DNA of 6,046 nt from Spirochaetaceae bacterium (GCA_031278575.1 JAITKD010000008.1:1-6046); one strand, 5' to 3'; positions 1 to 5,979 are shown, counted from the stretch's first letter. A program made the numbers and translations. Notes: generated by a model from the letters alone, not told the origin.

Positions 1-39
1 AAAAATTCAGTTTTGAAAGGGCCCTCCGTTATCCCCTGC

Positions 40-60
40 CCCGGGAACCGTAATTCCGGG
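40..60. other. Small inverted repeat upstream of the FapA-like gene
   Basis: CCC-GG(G)AA at 40-47 can pair with TTCCGGG at 54-60 around a 6-nt loop, giving 7 base pairs with one bulged G. No T-run follows on either strand, so it is not a standard intrinsic terminator. It may be the 3' end of an upstream transcription unit. The rest of 1-71 shows no coding signal. Confidence 0.3.
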
Positions 61-71
61 TAAATTATCCC

Positions 72-100
72 TTCATATCATATAGTTATTAATATAGAAT
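72..100 (+). promoter_or_regulatory. Predicted sigma-70 type promoter for the FapA-like gene
   Basis: TTCATA at 72-77 matches 4 of 6 bases of the -35 consensus. TAGAAT at 95-100 matches 5 of 6 of the -10 consensus. The spacer is 17 nt and the whole region is very AT-rich against a GC-rich surround. Transcription would start near 107, leaving a leader of about 39 nt before the ATG at 146. An alternative TTG start at 104 would then lie at or upstream of the transcript start. Confidence 0.5.
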
Positions 101-129
101 ATTTTGTCGATAATATTAAAGGAATATTC

Positions 130-133
130 GGAG
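130..133 (+). promoter_or_regulatory. Candidate ribosome binding site for the FapA-like gene
   Basis: GGAG lies 12 nt before the ATG at 146. The spacing is a little long, but no Shine-Dalgarno-like sequence precedes the alternative TTG at 104, which has only AT-rich bases upstream. This favours the ATG. Confidence 0.4.
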
Positions 134-145
134 CATAAAGTTAAC

Positions 146-1603
146 ATGGAGACATTTAATTCAAAAAAAGATAGCACTCAAAGTAAAGAAACGCAGGAAA
201 CTAAAAATCTACAAAATCATTTAACTGTTTTAAGGGAAAATAAAAATGACGGGTATCTGTCCATTACTTTTTCTGAAGATGATCTGGAGGCTATAGCGGA
301 TTTTATGCCCCCCATTGGAGCGGGAGAACCCCTGACCCCCGCCTATGTCGCTTCCGTCCTGGAACGGCTGAATATCGTCTACGGGATACGGGAAGAAACC
401 ATTCAGGAAACGATGTCCCGGTGTAATCAGCTCAGAAAACCGGTAAAAGCGGTGGTCATTGCCAAGGGGGAGCCCCCAATAGATGAGATCCTTGAATATT
501 ATGAACTTAATCATGAACTTACCCCCAAGCCGGAGCAGCCCCTTCCCAATCCCCAAAACCGTATTGATTACCGGGCCCAATCGCCCTTTGTCATCGTAAA
601 AAAAGGACAGATCCTGGCGTATAAGCGGCCCCAGGAAAAAGGCCAGGACGGTACAAACATCCACGGGCTGATTATTCCCCGTCGGGTACAACGGCCCGAG
701 GGAGTTTCCGGGGGAAGCAACACCAGAACCGATGCGGACCATATCATTGCCGAAACAGCGGGTCAACTGATAGAAAACAAAAACGTCATCAGCGTCCAGG
801 ATTCACTGGTGATAAAAGGATCCGTGGGGTACGCCACGGGGAACATCATTTTTCCCGGGGACGTGATCATAGACGGGCCCGTATCGGACGGATTTAAAAT
901 CTATTCCGGCGGTTCGGTAACCATAAAACAGACCTTTGACGTAACCGATGTGATTACCAAGAACGACCTTACCGTAGCGGGGGGGATCATCGGCCGGGGC
1001 CGGGCCCTGGTAAAGGTCGGCGGCTCCCTCAGAGCCAAATTTATAGAAAACTGCCGGGTGGCCTGCCGGAAAACCCTGACGGTGGAGACCGAAATCATCA
1101 ATTCCAGCATATATGCCATGGAAAGTATCGATCTGGGGGACAAGGGGATGATCGTCGGCGGGGATATTACCACCATCCACGGGATCCGGGCCGGGGCAAT
1201 AGGGAAAACATCCGGAAAATCCACCCATGTCCACTGCGGCATTGATTTTACGGTTCAACAGGAAAAAGAAAAAAACAACTATCATTTCCAGATTATTTCC
1301 GCAAAACTGGCGAAACTCAGGGAACTAATGGCGGCTCCCGACCAAATTCCGGAGAGACAGGCCAAAATGGAGGAGCTTTTGCGCCGCCTTGAGGACGAAC
1401 AGAAAAAAACGGGGCAGCGGATCGCCGATCTGTTGGGCCGTCTGGAAGCGGACGCCAATGCCGTGGTGGAAGTAACCGGTGAAATTGCCCCGGGCACCCT
1501 GATTGAAATTTGCCAGATCGCCCTTTTTGTGGCGGAACCCTTACGGGGAGTCCGGATAAAACTGGATAAGATCAACGGGAAACTCGTTTCCGAACCCCTA
1601 TAA
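146..1603 (+). CDS. FapA family (DUF342) polymer-like beta-helix protein
   Basis: This is a complete 485-residue FapA/DUF342 (COG1315) protein, a family of cytoplasmic proteins with poorly defined function, sometimes named flagellar assembly protein A. Residues 1-35 are Lys/Asn/Gln-rich and probably disordered. Residues 36-145 resemble the FapA N-terminal domain, with a YGI element at 79-81 and an AKGEPP loop at 106-111. Residues 146-210 carry the family pattern of KKGQILA (152-158) and the GxxG-type turn at 166-174. The signature is GSVGYATGNIIFPGDV at 225-240, followed by Gly-rich right-handed beta-helix repeats to about 365. A charged coiled coil spans about 371-436. The end (EIAPGT at 446-451, then AEPLRGV at 463-469) is the usual FapA ending, so the protein is not truncated. 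There is no signal peptide or membrane segment. The ATG at 146 is preferred over an in-frame TTG at 104 because the predicted promoter and ribosome binding site fit it better. Confidence is high for the family and low for the function. Confidence 0.9.
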   Translation: METFNSKKDSTQSKETQETKNLQNHLTVLRENKNDGYLSITFSEDDLEAIADFMPPIGAGEPLTPAYVASVLERLNIVYGIREETIQETMSRCNQLRKPVKAVVIAKGEPPIDEILEYYELNHELTPKPEQPLPNPQNRIDYRAQSPFVIVKKGQILAYKRPQEKGQDGTNIHGLIIPRRVQRPEGVSGGSNTRTDADHIIAETAGQLIENKNVISVQDSLVIKGSVGYATGNIIFPGDVIIDGPVSDGFKIYSGGSVTIKQTFDVTDVITKNDLTVAGGIIGRGRALVKVGGSLRAKFIENCRVACRKTLTVETEIINSSIYAMESIDLGDKGMIVGGDITTIHGIRAGAIGKTSGKSTHVHCGIDFTVQQEKEKNNYHFQIISAKLAKLRELMAAPDQIPERQAKMEELLRRLEDEQKKTGQRIADLLGRLEADANAVVEVTGEIAPGTLIEICQIALFVAEPLRGVRIKLDKINGKLVSEPL

Positions 1604-1706
1604 AAGCCTTTCCCCGGATTGTTCCCCTAAAAATTCCATGCGTTTGTCCTGAAATATCGGCAGTAGTTTTACCTTTACGAGGATTTTTCCCGGTAATAGG
1701 GGCGCA

Positions 1707-1728
1707 TTTCCGGCGCAAGCGCCGGAAA
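1707..1728. repeat. Perfect 10-bp inverted repeat, TTTCCGGCGC / GCGCCGGAAA
   Basis: The arms 1707-1716 and 1719-1728 are exact reverse complements separated by AA, so a realistic hairpin has 8-9 GC-rich pairs. It lies 103 nt after the FapA-like stop. No U-tract follows on either strand, so it is better called a palindromic repeat element than a standard terminator, although it could still protect a 3' end or help termination. Confidence 0.65.
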
Positions 1729-1741
1729 CCGGGCTTTCCGG
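1722..1741. repeat. Alternative hairpin CCGGAAA / TTTCCGG
   Basis: CCGGAAA at 1722-1728 is the right arm of the preceding palindrome, and it is also complementary to TTTCCGG at 1735-1741 across a 6-nt loop. The two hairpins are mutually exclusive in RNA. Confidence 0.45.
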
Positions 1742-1742
1742 G

Positions 1743-1757
1743 GCTCCGCTCCGCTCC
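1743..1757. repeat. Three tandem copies of GCTCC
   Basis: GCTCC occurs at 1743-1747, 1748-1752 and 1753-1757 without change. It sits between two strong inverted repeats in noncoding DNA and is probably part of the same repeat element. Confidence 0.6.
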
Positions 1758-1758
1758 G

Positions 1759-1781
1759 GTCCCGGCGTATCGCGCCGGGAC
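1759..1781. repeat. Perfect 9-bp inverted repeat GTCCCGGCG / CGCCGGGAC
   Basis: The arms at 1759-1767 and 1773-1781 are exact complements with the 5-nt loop TATCG. Together with 1707-1757 it makes a compact, GC-rich, hairpin-dense block of about 75 nt between genes. This arrangement is typical of dispersed extragenic palindromic elements, but only one copy is visible here, so its dispersal is an inference. Confidence 0.6.
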
Positions 1782-1833
1782 TGCTTCGCACCCCTCCAAT
1801 CCCTTGCGCGCTTCGTACCCGGCGGCATTTTCG

Positions 1834-1903
1834 GCAATTATAGGCCGTTAAGGAAACGCTGATTAACTTGACGCTAATCGCGTTTCCCTAACGGTAAAAT
1901 TGC
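1834..1903. repeat. Large imperfect inverted repeat (possible MITE-like hairpin)
   Basis: The 15-nt arms at 1845-1859 (CCGTTAAGGAAACGC) and 1880-1894 (GCGTTTCCCTAACGG) pair with a single mismatch. Inside them GATTA (1861-1865) pairs with TAATC (1875-1879) around a 9-nt loop. Outside them GCAATT (1834-1839) pairs with AATTGC (1898-1903). The result is a roughly 70-nt structure with about 25 base pairs. It is less GC-rich than the neighbouring palindromes, has no T-run, and carries no open reading frame worth naming. It could be a short non-autonomous element, a structured RNA or a termination/processing site. Confidence 0.6.
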
Positions 1904-1924
1904 TGGAATATCGGGACCTCCCCT

Positions 1925-1952
1925 ATGAAAAAATAAAATCCCCGGTTATAAT
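1925..1952 (+). promoter_or_regulatory. Predicted promoter for the TM2 gene
   Basis: A perfect -10 box TATAAT lies at 1947-1952. A weak -35 candidate, ATGAAA at 1925-1930 (4 of 6 matches), sits 16 nt upstream. The start of transcription would be near 1959, giving a leader of about 53 nt. The region just upstream (1926-1939) is A-rich. Confidence 0.55.
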
Positions 1953-1978
1953 AGAGTTAACCGCCAAAAGGGGTTGCG

Positions 1979-1999
1979 AATAGGCCGGGTACGGCTATT
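1979..1999 (+). other. Leader hairpin immediately before the TM2 gene ribosome binding site
   Basis: AATAGGCCG (1979-1987) pairs with CGGCTATT (1992-1999) with one bulged G and the loop GGTA. It ends 2 nt before the Shine-Dalgarno sequence at 2002-2006. It could affect ribosome access or mRNA stability. It matches no riboswitch class I recognise. Confidence 0.4.
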
Positions 2000-2001
2000 T
2001 G

Positions 2002-2006
2002 GGAGG
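2002..2006 (+). promoter_or_regulatory. Strong Shine-Dalgarno GGAGG selecting a GTG start
   Basis: GGAGG is followed by a 5-nt spacer and GTG at 2012. It decides the start, because no in-frame ATG lies near the beginning of the TM2 domain. Confidence 0.8.
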
Positions 2007-2011
2007 TTGGG

Positions 2012-2566
2012 GTGTACAGTCTTGGTCTTGCGTATTTGTTCTGGTTTTTTTCAGGTTTCGGCGCGTTAGGATTCCACCGGTTCTATTTGGGGAAAATTCC
2101 CACGGGTATCCTCTGGATGTGTACCGGCGGGCTGGGCATGGTCGGGGCGATTTACGATTTTTTTACCCTGCCGGGACAGGTCCGGGAGGCAAATATCCGG
2201 GAGACCCGCTATAACCAATCACCGGATGGTCCTTTCCGCGAGGGGCCGAGCCGGCGGAACGCTGACCGGTGGAACGCCGGGTGGCGGAACGCCGAATGGC
2301 GTTATGTCGATGACGCCCAGGTCCACAGGGTGCATGAAAAAGAAAGCGTCGAACGGAGGATCCTCAAACTGGCCAAACAAAACAAGGGGATCCTTACCCC
2401 TACGGAAGTGGCCCTGGGGGCGAATGTTTCTATCGAAGAGGCGAAAAAACATCTGGAAACGCTGGTTTCCAAGGGATTCGCCGAAATTCGGGTCCGAAAA
2501 TCCGGCGCCATCGTGTATACCCTCCCGGAACTGATGGACGGCGATTCTCCCCTGGAGGATTTTTAA
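2012..2566 (+). CDS. TM2 domain membrane protein with C-terminal winged helix
   Basis: The 184-residue product begins at GTG. Residues 1-55 are a TM2 domain (PF05154, NINE-type). A first membrane segment (about 2-20) leads into the family motif GFHRFYLGK (20-28), and a second segment (about 30-52) ends in an Asp-containing turn (YDFFTLP, 48-54). Residues 55-80 are polar. Residues 81-97 hold three near-copies of a five-residue unit ([RW][RW]NA[DGE]). Residues 113-173 read as a winged helix: helix VERRILKLA, the LTPTEVAL turn-helix, a helix around 141-154 (IEEAKKHLETLVSKG) and a beta wing ending in IVYTLPEL. The layout suggests a membrane anchor holding a cytoplasmic DNA- or protein-binding module. 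Domain identity is read from sequence pattern; target and function are unknown. It has its own promoter and converges on mutS2, overlapping it by 4 nt. Confidence 0.85.
   Translation: MYSLGLAYLFWFFSGFGALGFHRFYLGKIPTGILWMCTGGLGMVGAIYDFFTLPGQVREANIRETRYNQSPDGPFREGPSRRNADRWNAGWRNAEWRYVDDAQVHRVHEKESVERRILKLAKQNKGILTPTEVALGANVSIEEAKKHLETLVSKGFAEIRVRKSGAIVYTLPELMDGDSPLEDF
2252..2302 (+). repeat. 15-nt tandem repeat inside the TM2 gene linker
   Basis: Three diverged 15-nt units at 2252-2266, 2267-2281 and 2282-2296, plus a partial fourth, share the core GGAACGC. They encode RRNAD, RWNAG, WRNAE and WR. The period is a whole number of codons, so copy-number change would keep the frame. The linker is Arg/Trp-rich. 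Confidence 0.65.
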
Positions 2567-5019
2567 CCCTTCAGTACCACCTCGGTCCGGCCGAAACCGC
2601 CCGTTTCGGGGCGGGAAAAGTAGTAATCCGCCACTAATCCCTGCTGTTTCAGAAATTCATGCACCCCCCGCTGAAGTACGCCGTCCCCTTTACCGTGGAC
2701 CACCGAAAATTCATGGAGCCCCGCCAGGGCGGCGGCGTCAATCTGACGGCGGAGGGCCTCCAGGGCTTCTTCCAGGCGCATTCCCAAAAGGTTCAGCTCA
2801 AACCGGGCTTGATTTTCCGGGGAGAGGTCCGGCGGGGCGATGAGGGGTTTCTGGTCTTCCCCGGAAAGCGCCAGGGGGATAAGGTCCTTTTCGCTGATGC
2901 TCATCCTGAGGGAGCCGATTTCCACGATCCAGGCCCCCTTTTTATCCGCCCGGAGTATCCTCCCCCGGCGGCGGTATTCCCCGGCCAGGACCGCCGTTCC
3001 CGGCCCGAAGGCTGCCGGGACGGCGGCCCCGGCGTCCTCCGGGGCATACTCCGCGTCCAGGCGCCGCCGTTCCTCCGCCAGGCCCTGCCGTTCTTTTTCC
3101 AGAGACTCCCCCTCGGCGGCCACGGATTTTTCAAGACCGGCAAGAAATTCCTTTACCTTGAGGGTTTTCTGCCGGGTAAGTTCCCCCTCCTTTAACTCCC
3201 GGACCAAATTTTCCAGGGTTTTCCGGCTTGAGAGGAGGAGCAGTCTGAGGCTCCCCACCCCCCCCGCCTTGAGATCGATTTCTTTCTGCCGGAGCCTGAG
3301 TTCCTTTAGGTCCGCCCGCCGCCGTTCTTCCCGGAGCCGGGAGATTTCGGCTTTACCGGCCTCCGCCGCGGCGTCTAACTCCTGGTGCTTCCTTTTAAGC
3401 CCCGCGATAAGGGCGGACACATCGGACCGTTCCTCGTCAAGGTAGGCCCGGGCCGCGGAAACGATGGTCCCGCAAAGCCCGTTCCGGGCGGCGATCTCCA
3501 CCGCCCGGCTTTCCCCGGGGATACCCATGATGAGCCGGTAGGTGGGGGAGAGGGTCCGGCCGTCAAATTCCACCGAGGCGTTCTCCACCCCCTCCCGGGA
3601 ATACCCGTAATTTTTGAGGATGCCGTGGTGGGTGGTGGCGATGACCCGGGCCTGTTTTTCCATGAGGTGATCCAAAATCGCCATGGCAATGGCGCTTCCC
3701 TCCTCGGGGTCTGTCCCCGACCCTAATTCATCCAGAAGTACCAGGGACCGTTCCGTAACCGCCCCGGTAATGGCGGCGATATTGGTCATGTGGGCGGAAA
3801 AGGTCGAAAGGGATTGGCTCAGGGACTGCTCGTCCCCGATATCGGCGTAGATTCCGTCAAAGACGGGCAGGGCGGTTCCCTCCTCCGCGGGAAGGGCCAG
3901 GCCGAACTGGTTCATCAGGGCAAAAAGCCCCACAATTTTGAGGGTTACGGTTTTTCCCCCGGTATTAGGGCCGGTGATAATCACGGTCCGGGTATTACCG
4001 CCCATGGAAATATCCACGGGAACCGCCTTTGACCCCAACAGGGGATGCCGGGCCTGCCTGAGGACCAGCCCCGCCGGCTGAAAGGCCCGATGGTCCGTAT
4101 CCCCATCCAGGGCAAATACCCCCCGGGTTTCACGGCTGTACCGGGCCCGGGCCCTGAGGGTCTCCAGGCGGATTACCTTTTCGTGGAGTTCCCCCAGCAG
4201 GAGACGCCGGAGGGCGATGCGGCCCGTCATGTCCCGCAGAACCCGGCGGATCTCCCCGTCGAGCCTCCGGGTTTCGATGAGGATCTCGTTGTTTTTTTCC
4301 ACCACCGCTTCCGGTTCCACGAACAGGGTCTGGCCGGTGGAGGAAACCTCGTGGACTATTCCCCTGATACGCCCCCGGAAATTCGCCTTTACCGCCAGGA
4401 CCATACGGCCGTCCCGCTGGGAAGGCAGGGCGGATTGGAGCATCCGGCGGGTCTCCTCGTTTCCGGTATACCGGGCGGCGGCGGCTTCCAATTCCCCGGT
4501 GAGGTTCCGAATCCGCCCTCGTATCTCCTGAAATTCGGGGAGATCCCGGAGGGAACCGTCCTTATGCAACACCCGGAAAATTTCCCGGCTCACGGGGGAA
4601 CAATCGGGCAATTCCGAAACCAAAACCGCGAGGGGGCTCGGCTCCTCCCCAAGACCGGCCGGCGCCCCCCGGATTTTGTTCCCAGGGACCGCTCCCCAAA
4701 ACCACCCTTTGAGGGCCTCCGCGGCATTGATAAAGGCCCCCAGGGCATAGGCTTCGTCAAGTTCCAGGACCATACCCTCCGCCGCGAGTTTGGGAAGGAT
4801 GAAACCGATATCGGGGAAACTTTCCCGGGGTTCTTCCCCCCGGTCGTTGAGTTTTTCCGTAAATTCAGCGACCAGTTTTTTAAGTTCCCCCGCCTCCTGG
4901 GGATCCGTCCGGGGGATCTCCTCCGCTAAACGCCGGGCGGCTTCCCCGCTTAGGGCGGATTCGGCGACCCTGGTTCGGAGGCGATCAAATTCGAGGAGCT
5001 TGAGGGTCTTGTCATTCAT
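2563..5019 (-). CDS. mutS2: Endonuclease MutS2 / ribosome-associated ATPase MutS2
   Basis: This is a complete 818-residue MutS2, close to the usual length (about 780-800). MutS2 is an ABC-type ATPase without the MutS mismatch-recognition domain. It has been linked to suppression of recombination and, in Bacillus subtilis, to splitting collided ribosomes. Residues 1-300 are the core and lever helices, with the conserved segment VHEVSSTGQTLFVEP at 222-236. The ATPase has Walker A GPNTGGKT at 350-357, the ABC signature LSTFSAHM at 404-411, Walker B LVLLDELGSGTDP at 426-438 and the H-loop TTHH at 462-465. A long charged coiled coil spans about 535-660, a KOW-like beta domain about 671-716, and the Smr domain 735-818 with HGKGDG at 775-780. 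The Smr N-terminal motif reads LNLLGMR (742-748) where LDLRG or LDLKG is usual. The start MNDKTLKLLEFD is the family consensus. No Shine-Dalgarno sequence precedes it, and it lies 20 nt after rsgA, so it is probably co-transcribed and translationally coupled. Confidence 0.97.
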   Translation of the reverse strand: MNDKTLKLLEFDRLRTRVAESALSGEAARRLAEEIPRTDPQEAGELKKLVAEFTEKLNDRGEEPRESFPDIGFILPKLAAEGMVLELDEAYALGAFINAAEALKGWFWGAVPGNKIRGAPAGLGEEPSPLAVLVSELPDCSPVSREIFRVLHKDGSLRDLPEFQEIRGRIRNLTGELEAAAARYTGNEETRRMLQSALPSQRDGRMVLAVKANFRGRIRGIVHEVSSTGQTLFVEPEAVVEKNNEILIETRRLDGEIRRVLRDMTGRIALRRLLLGELHEKVIRLETLRARARYSRETRGVFALDGDTDHRAFQPAGLVLRQARHPLLGSKAVPVDISMGGNTRTVIITGPNTGGKTVTLKIVGLFALMNQFGLALPAEEGTALPVFDGIYADIGDEQSLSQSLSTFSAHMTNIAAITGAVTERSLVLLDELGSGTDPEEGSAIAMAILDHLMEKQARVIATTHHGILKNYGYSREGVENASVEFDGRTLSPTYRLIMGIPGESRAVEIAARNGLCGTIVSAARAYLDEERSDVSALIAGLKRKHQELDAAAEAGKAEISRLREERRRADLKELRLRQKEIDLKAGGVGSLRLLLLSSRKTLENLVRELKEGELTRQKTLKVKEFLAGLEKSVAAEGESLEKERQGLAEERRRLDAEYAPEDAGAAVPAAFGPGTAVLAGEYRRRGRILRADKKGAWIVEIGSLRMSISEKDLIPLALSGEDQKPLIAPPDLSPENQARFELNLLGMRLEEALEALRRQIDAAALAGLHEFSVVHGKGDGVLQRGVHEFLKQQGLVADYYFSRPETGGFGRTEVVLKG

Positions 5020-5039
5020 CGGTTTTTACCGGAAAAACG
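5020..5039 (-). other. rsgA-mutS2 intergenic spacer with small inverted repeat
   Basis: Read on the minus strand, GTTTTT and AAAAAC (plus-strand 5022-5027 and 5033-5038) pair around a 5-nt CCGGT loop. There is no purine-rich ribosome binding site in these 20 nt. The short gap supports one rsgA-mutS2 transcript. Confidence 0.45.
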
Positions 5040-5978
5040 TTAGCCATAGGGGGCCCCGGATAGTTCGTTCTGAATCCTGAGGAAACTTTCATAACGATCT
5101 TCATGGATACTGCCCGCGGCGACCGCTTCCATTATTTTACACCCCGGTTCGGTCCGGTGTGAACAGGAGCGGCCGTAGGTACACCGCCCGGCCAGGGGGG
5201 CAAATTCCCGCATATAATAGATGATCTCATCGGCGCCGATCCCTTCGGGAAGAAACTGCCTGATACCGGGGGTGTCTATCAAAAAGGTCCCGTCCGGGGA
5301 AACCTCAAACAGTACGGACATGGTGGTGGTATGGTTTCCCCGGTCATATTTTTCATTGAGGGGAGCGGTCCGCTGGCAGGTTTTGGGAACCAGGGCGTTG
5401 ATCAGGGTGGACTTTCCCACCCCGGACTGGCCCACCAAAACCGAAGTATTACCGGTGATGAGGGATCGCAGCTCTTCCATGCCTTCACCGGTTAAGGCGG
5501 ATACCCGTAACACCCGGTAGCCGATACGGCGGTAATCCTCAAGCCGCTCTTCCGTATCAAGATCATCCGGGGAAAGATCGTATTTATTACAGACGACCAC
5601 CCCGGGGATCCCGGCGATCTCCGCCTGGAGGAGGGATCGGTCCAAAAAACGGGGACGGAAAGGCGGAGAAACCGGACTGGTAAGGCAAAGCGCCAGGTCC
5701 ACATTGGCCGCCAGAAGCTGGGGCGACTGGCCCTTCCGGTTAAACCGGGTAAATTGGTTCCGCCGTTCCTCCACATCCAGAATGAGAGCGGTCCCCGGAT
5801 GGGCCGGATCAGGCTCAAAACGCACCCGGTCCCCCGGCGCGAGGGGGTTATAATACCCTTCCACCCCCTTGAGGATCTTTCCTTTGATACGGCAGGAGAG
5901 CGGTTCAGGGCGTAACGCCGCTTCCAGGGGCCGGACGGAAAAAACATTCCGGGAACCCCGGATTACCAGACCCCGCAT
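5040..5978 (-). CDS. rsgA: Ribosome small subunit-dependent GTPase RsgA
   Basis: This is a complete 312-residue circularly permuted GTPase (RsgA/YjeQ/YloQ), which binds the 30S subunit and checks late maturation of the decoding region. Residues 1-72 form the OB-fold, with APGDRV at 47-52. The GTPase motifs come in the permuted order expected of the family: G4 NKYD at 131-134, G5 SALTGEG at 160-166, G1 GQSGVGKST at 183-191, the G2-region GNHTTT at 214-219 and G3 DTPG at 235-238. The C-terminal zinc site is C266, C272, H274 and C280. The first two cysteines are five residues apart here, against four in the E. coli and B. subtilis proteins as I recall them. The ATG fits the family N-terminus and has GGAAGG 9 nt upstream. 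The frame stays open to the window edge, but no earlier start codon is visible in it. It is the first complete gene of the rsgA-mutS2 unit. Confidence 0.97.
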   Translation of the reverse strand: MRGLVIRGSRNVFSVRPLEAALRPEPLSCRIKGKILKGVEGYYNPLAPGDRVRFEPDPAHPGTALILDVEERRNQFTRFNRKGQSPQLLAANVDLALCLTSPVSPPFRPRFLDRSLLQAEIAGIPGVVVCNKYDLSPDDLDTEERLEDYRRIGYRVLRVSALTGEGMEELRSLITGNTSVLVGQSGVGKSTLINALVPKTCQRTAPLNEKYDRGNHTTTMSVLFEVSPDGTFLIDTPGIRQFLPEGIGADEIIYYMREFAPLAGRCTYGRSCSHRTEPGCKIMEAVAAGSIHEDRYESFLRIQNELSGAPYG

Positions 5979-5979
5979 C

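Noticed and set aside
104..145. TTG start adding 14 residues to the FapA-like protein
   Set aside because: No ribosome binding site precedes it and it lies at or before the predicted transcript start; the ATG at 146 fits better.
1707..1728. Intrinsic terminator for the FapA-like gene
   Set aside because: The stem is strong but neither strand has a T-run after it, so a standard intrinsic terminator cannot be claimed.
1572..1837. Two overlapping minus-strand reading frames of 75 and 79 codons between the FapA-like and TM2 genes
   Set aside because: They run through the palindromes and GCTCC tandem, have no ribosome binding site I could support, and give low-complexity Arg/Pro/Gly-rich peptides that match no family I know.
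1868..1900. Promoter from TTGACG at 1868-1873 and TAAAAT at 1895-1900
   Set aside because: The spacer is 21 nt, too long, and the -35 box lies inside the large hairpin; TATAAT at 1947 is better.
1999..2214. Plus-strand 71-codon frame overlapping the start of the TM2 gene
   Set aside because: The other frame carries the TM2 motif, two membrane segments and a correctly spaced GGAGG.
4045..4929. Plus-strand 294-codon open frame antisense to mutS2
   Set aside because: It is a Pro/Gly/Arg-rich shadow of a strongly conserved minus-strand gene, a usual product of GC-rich antisense sequence.
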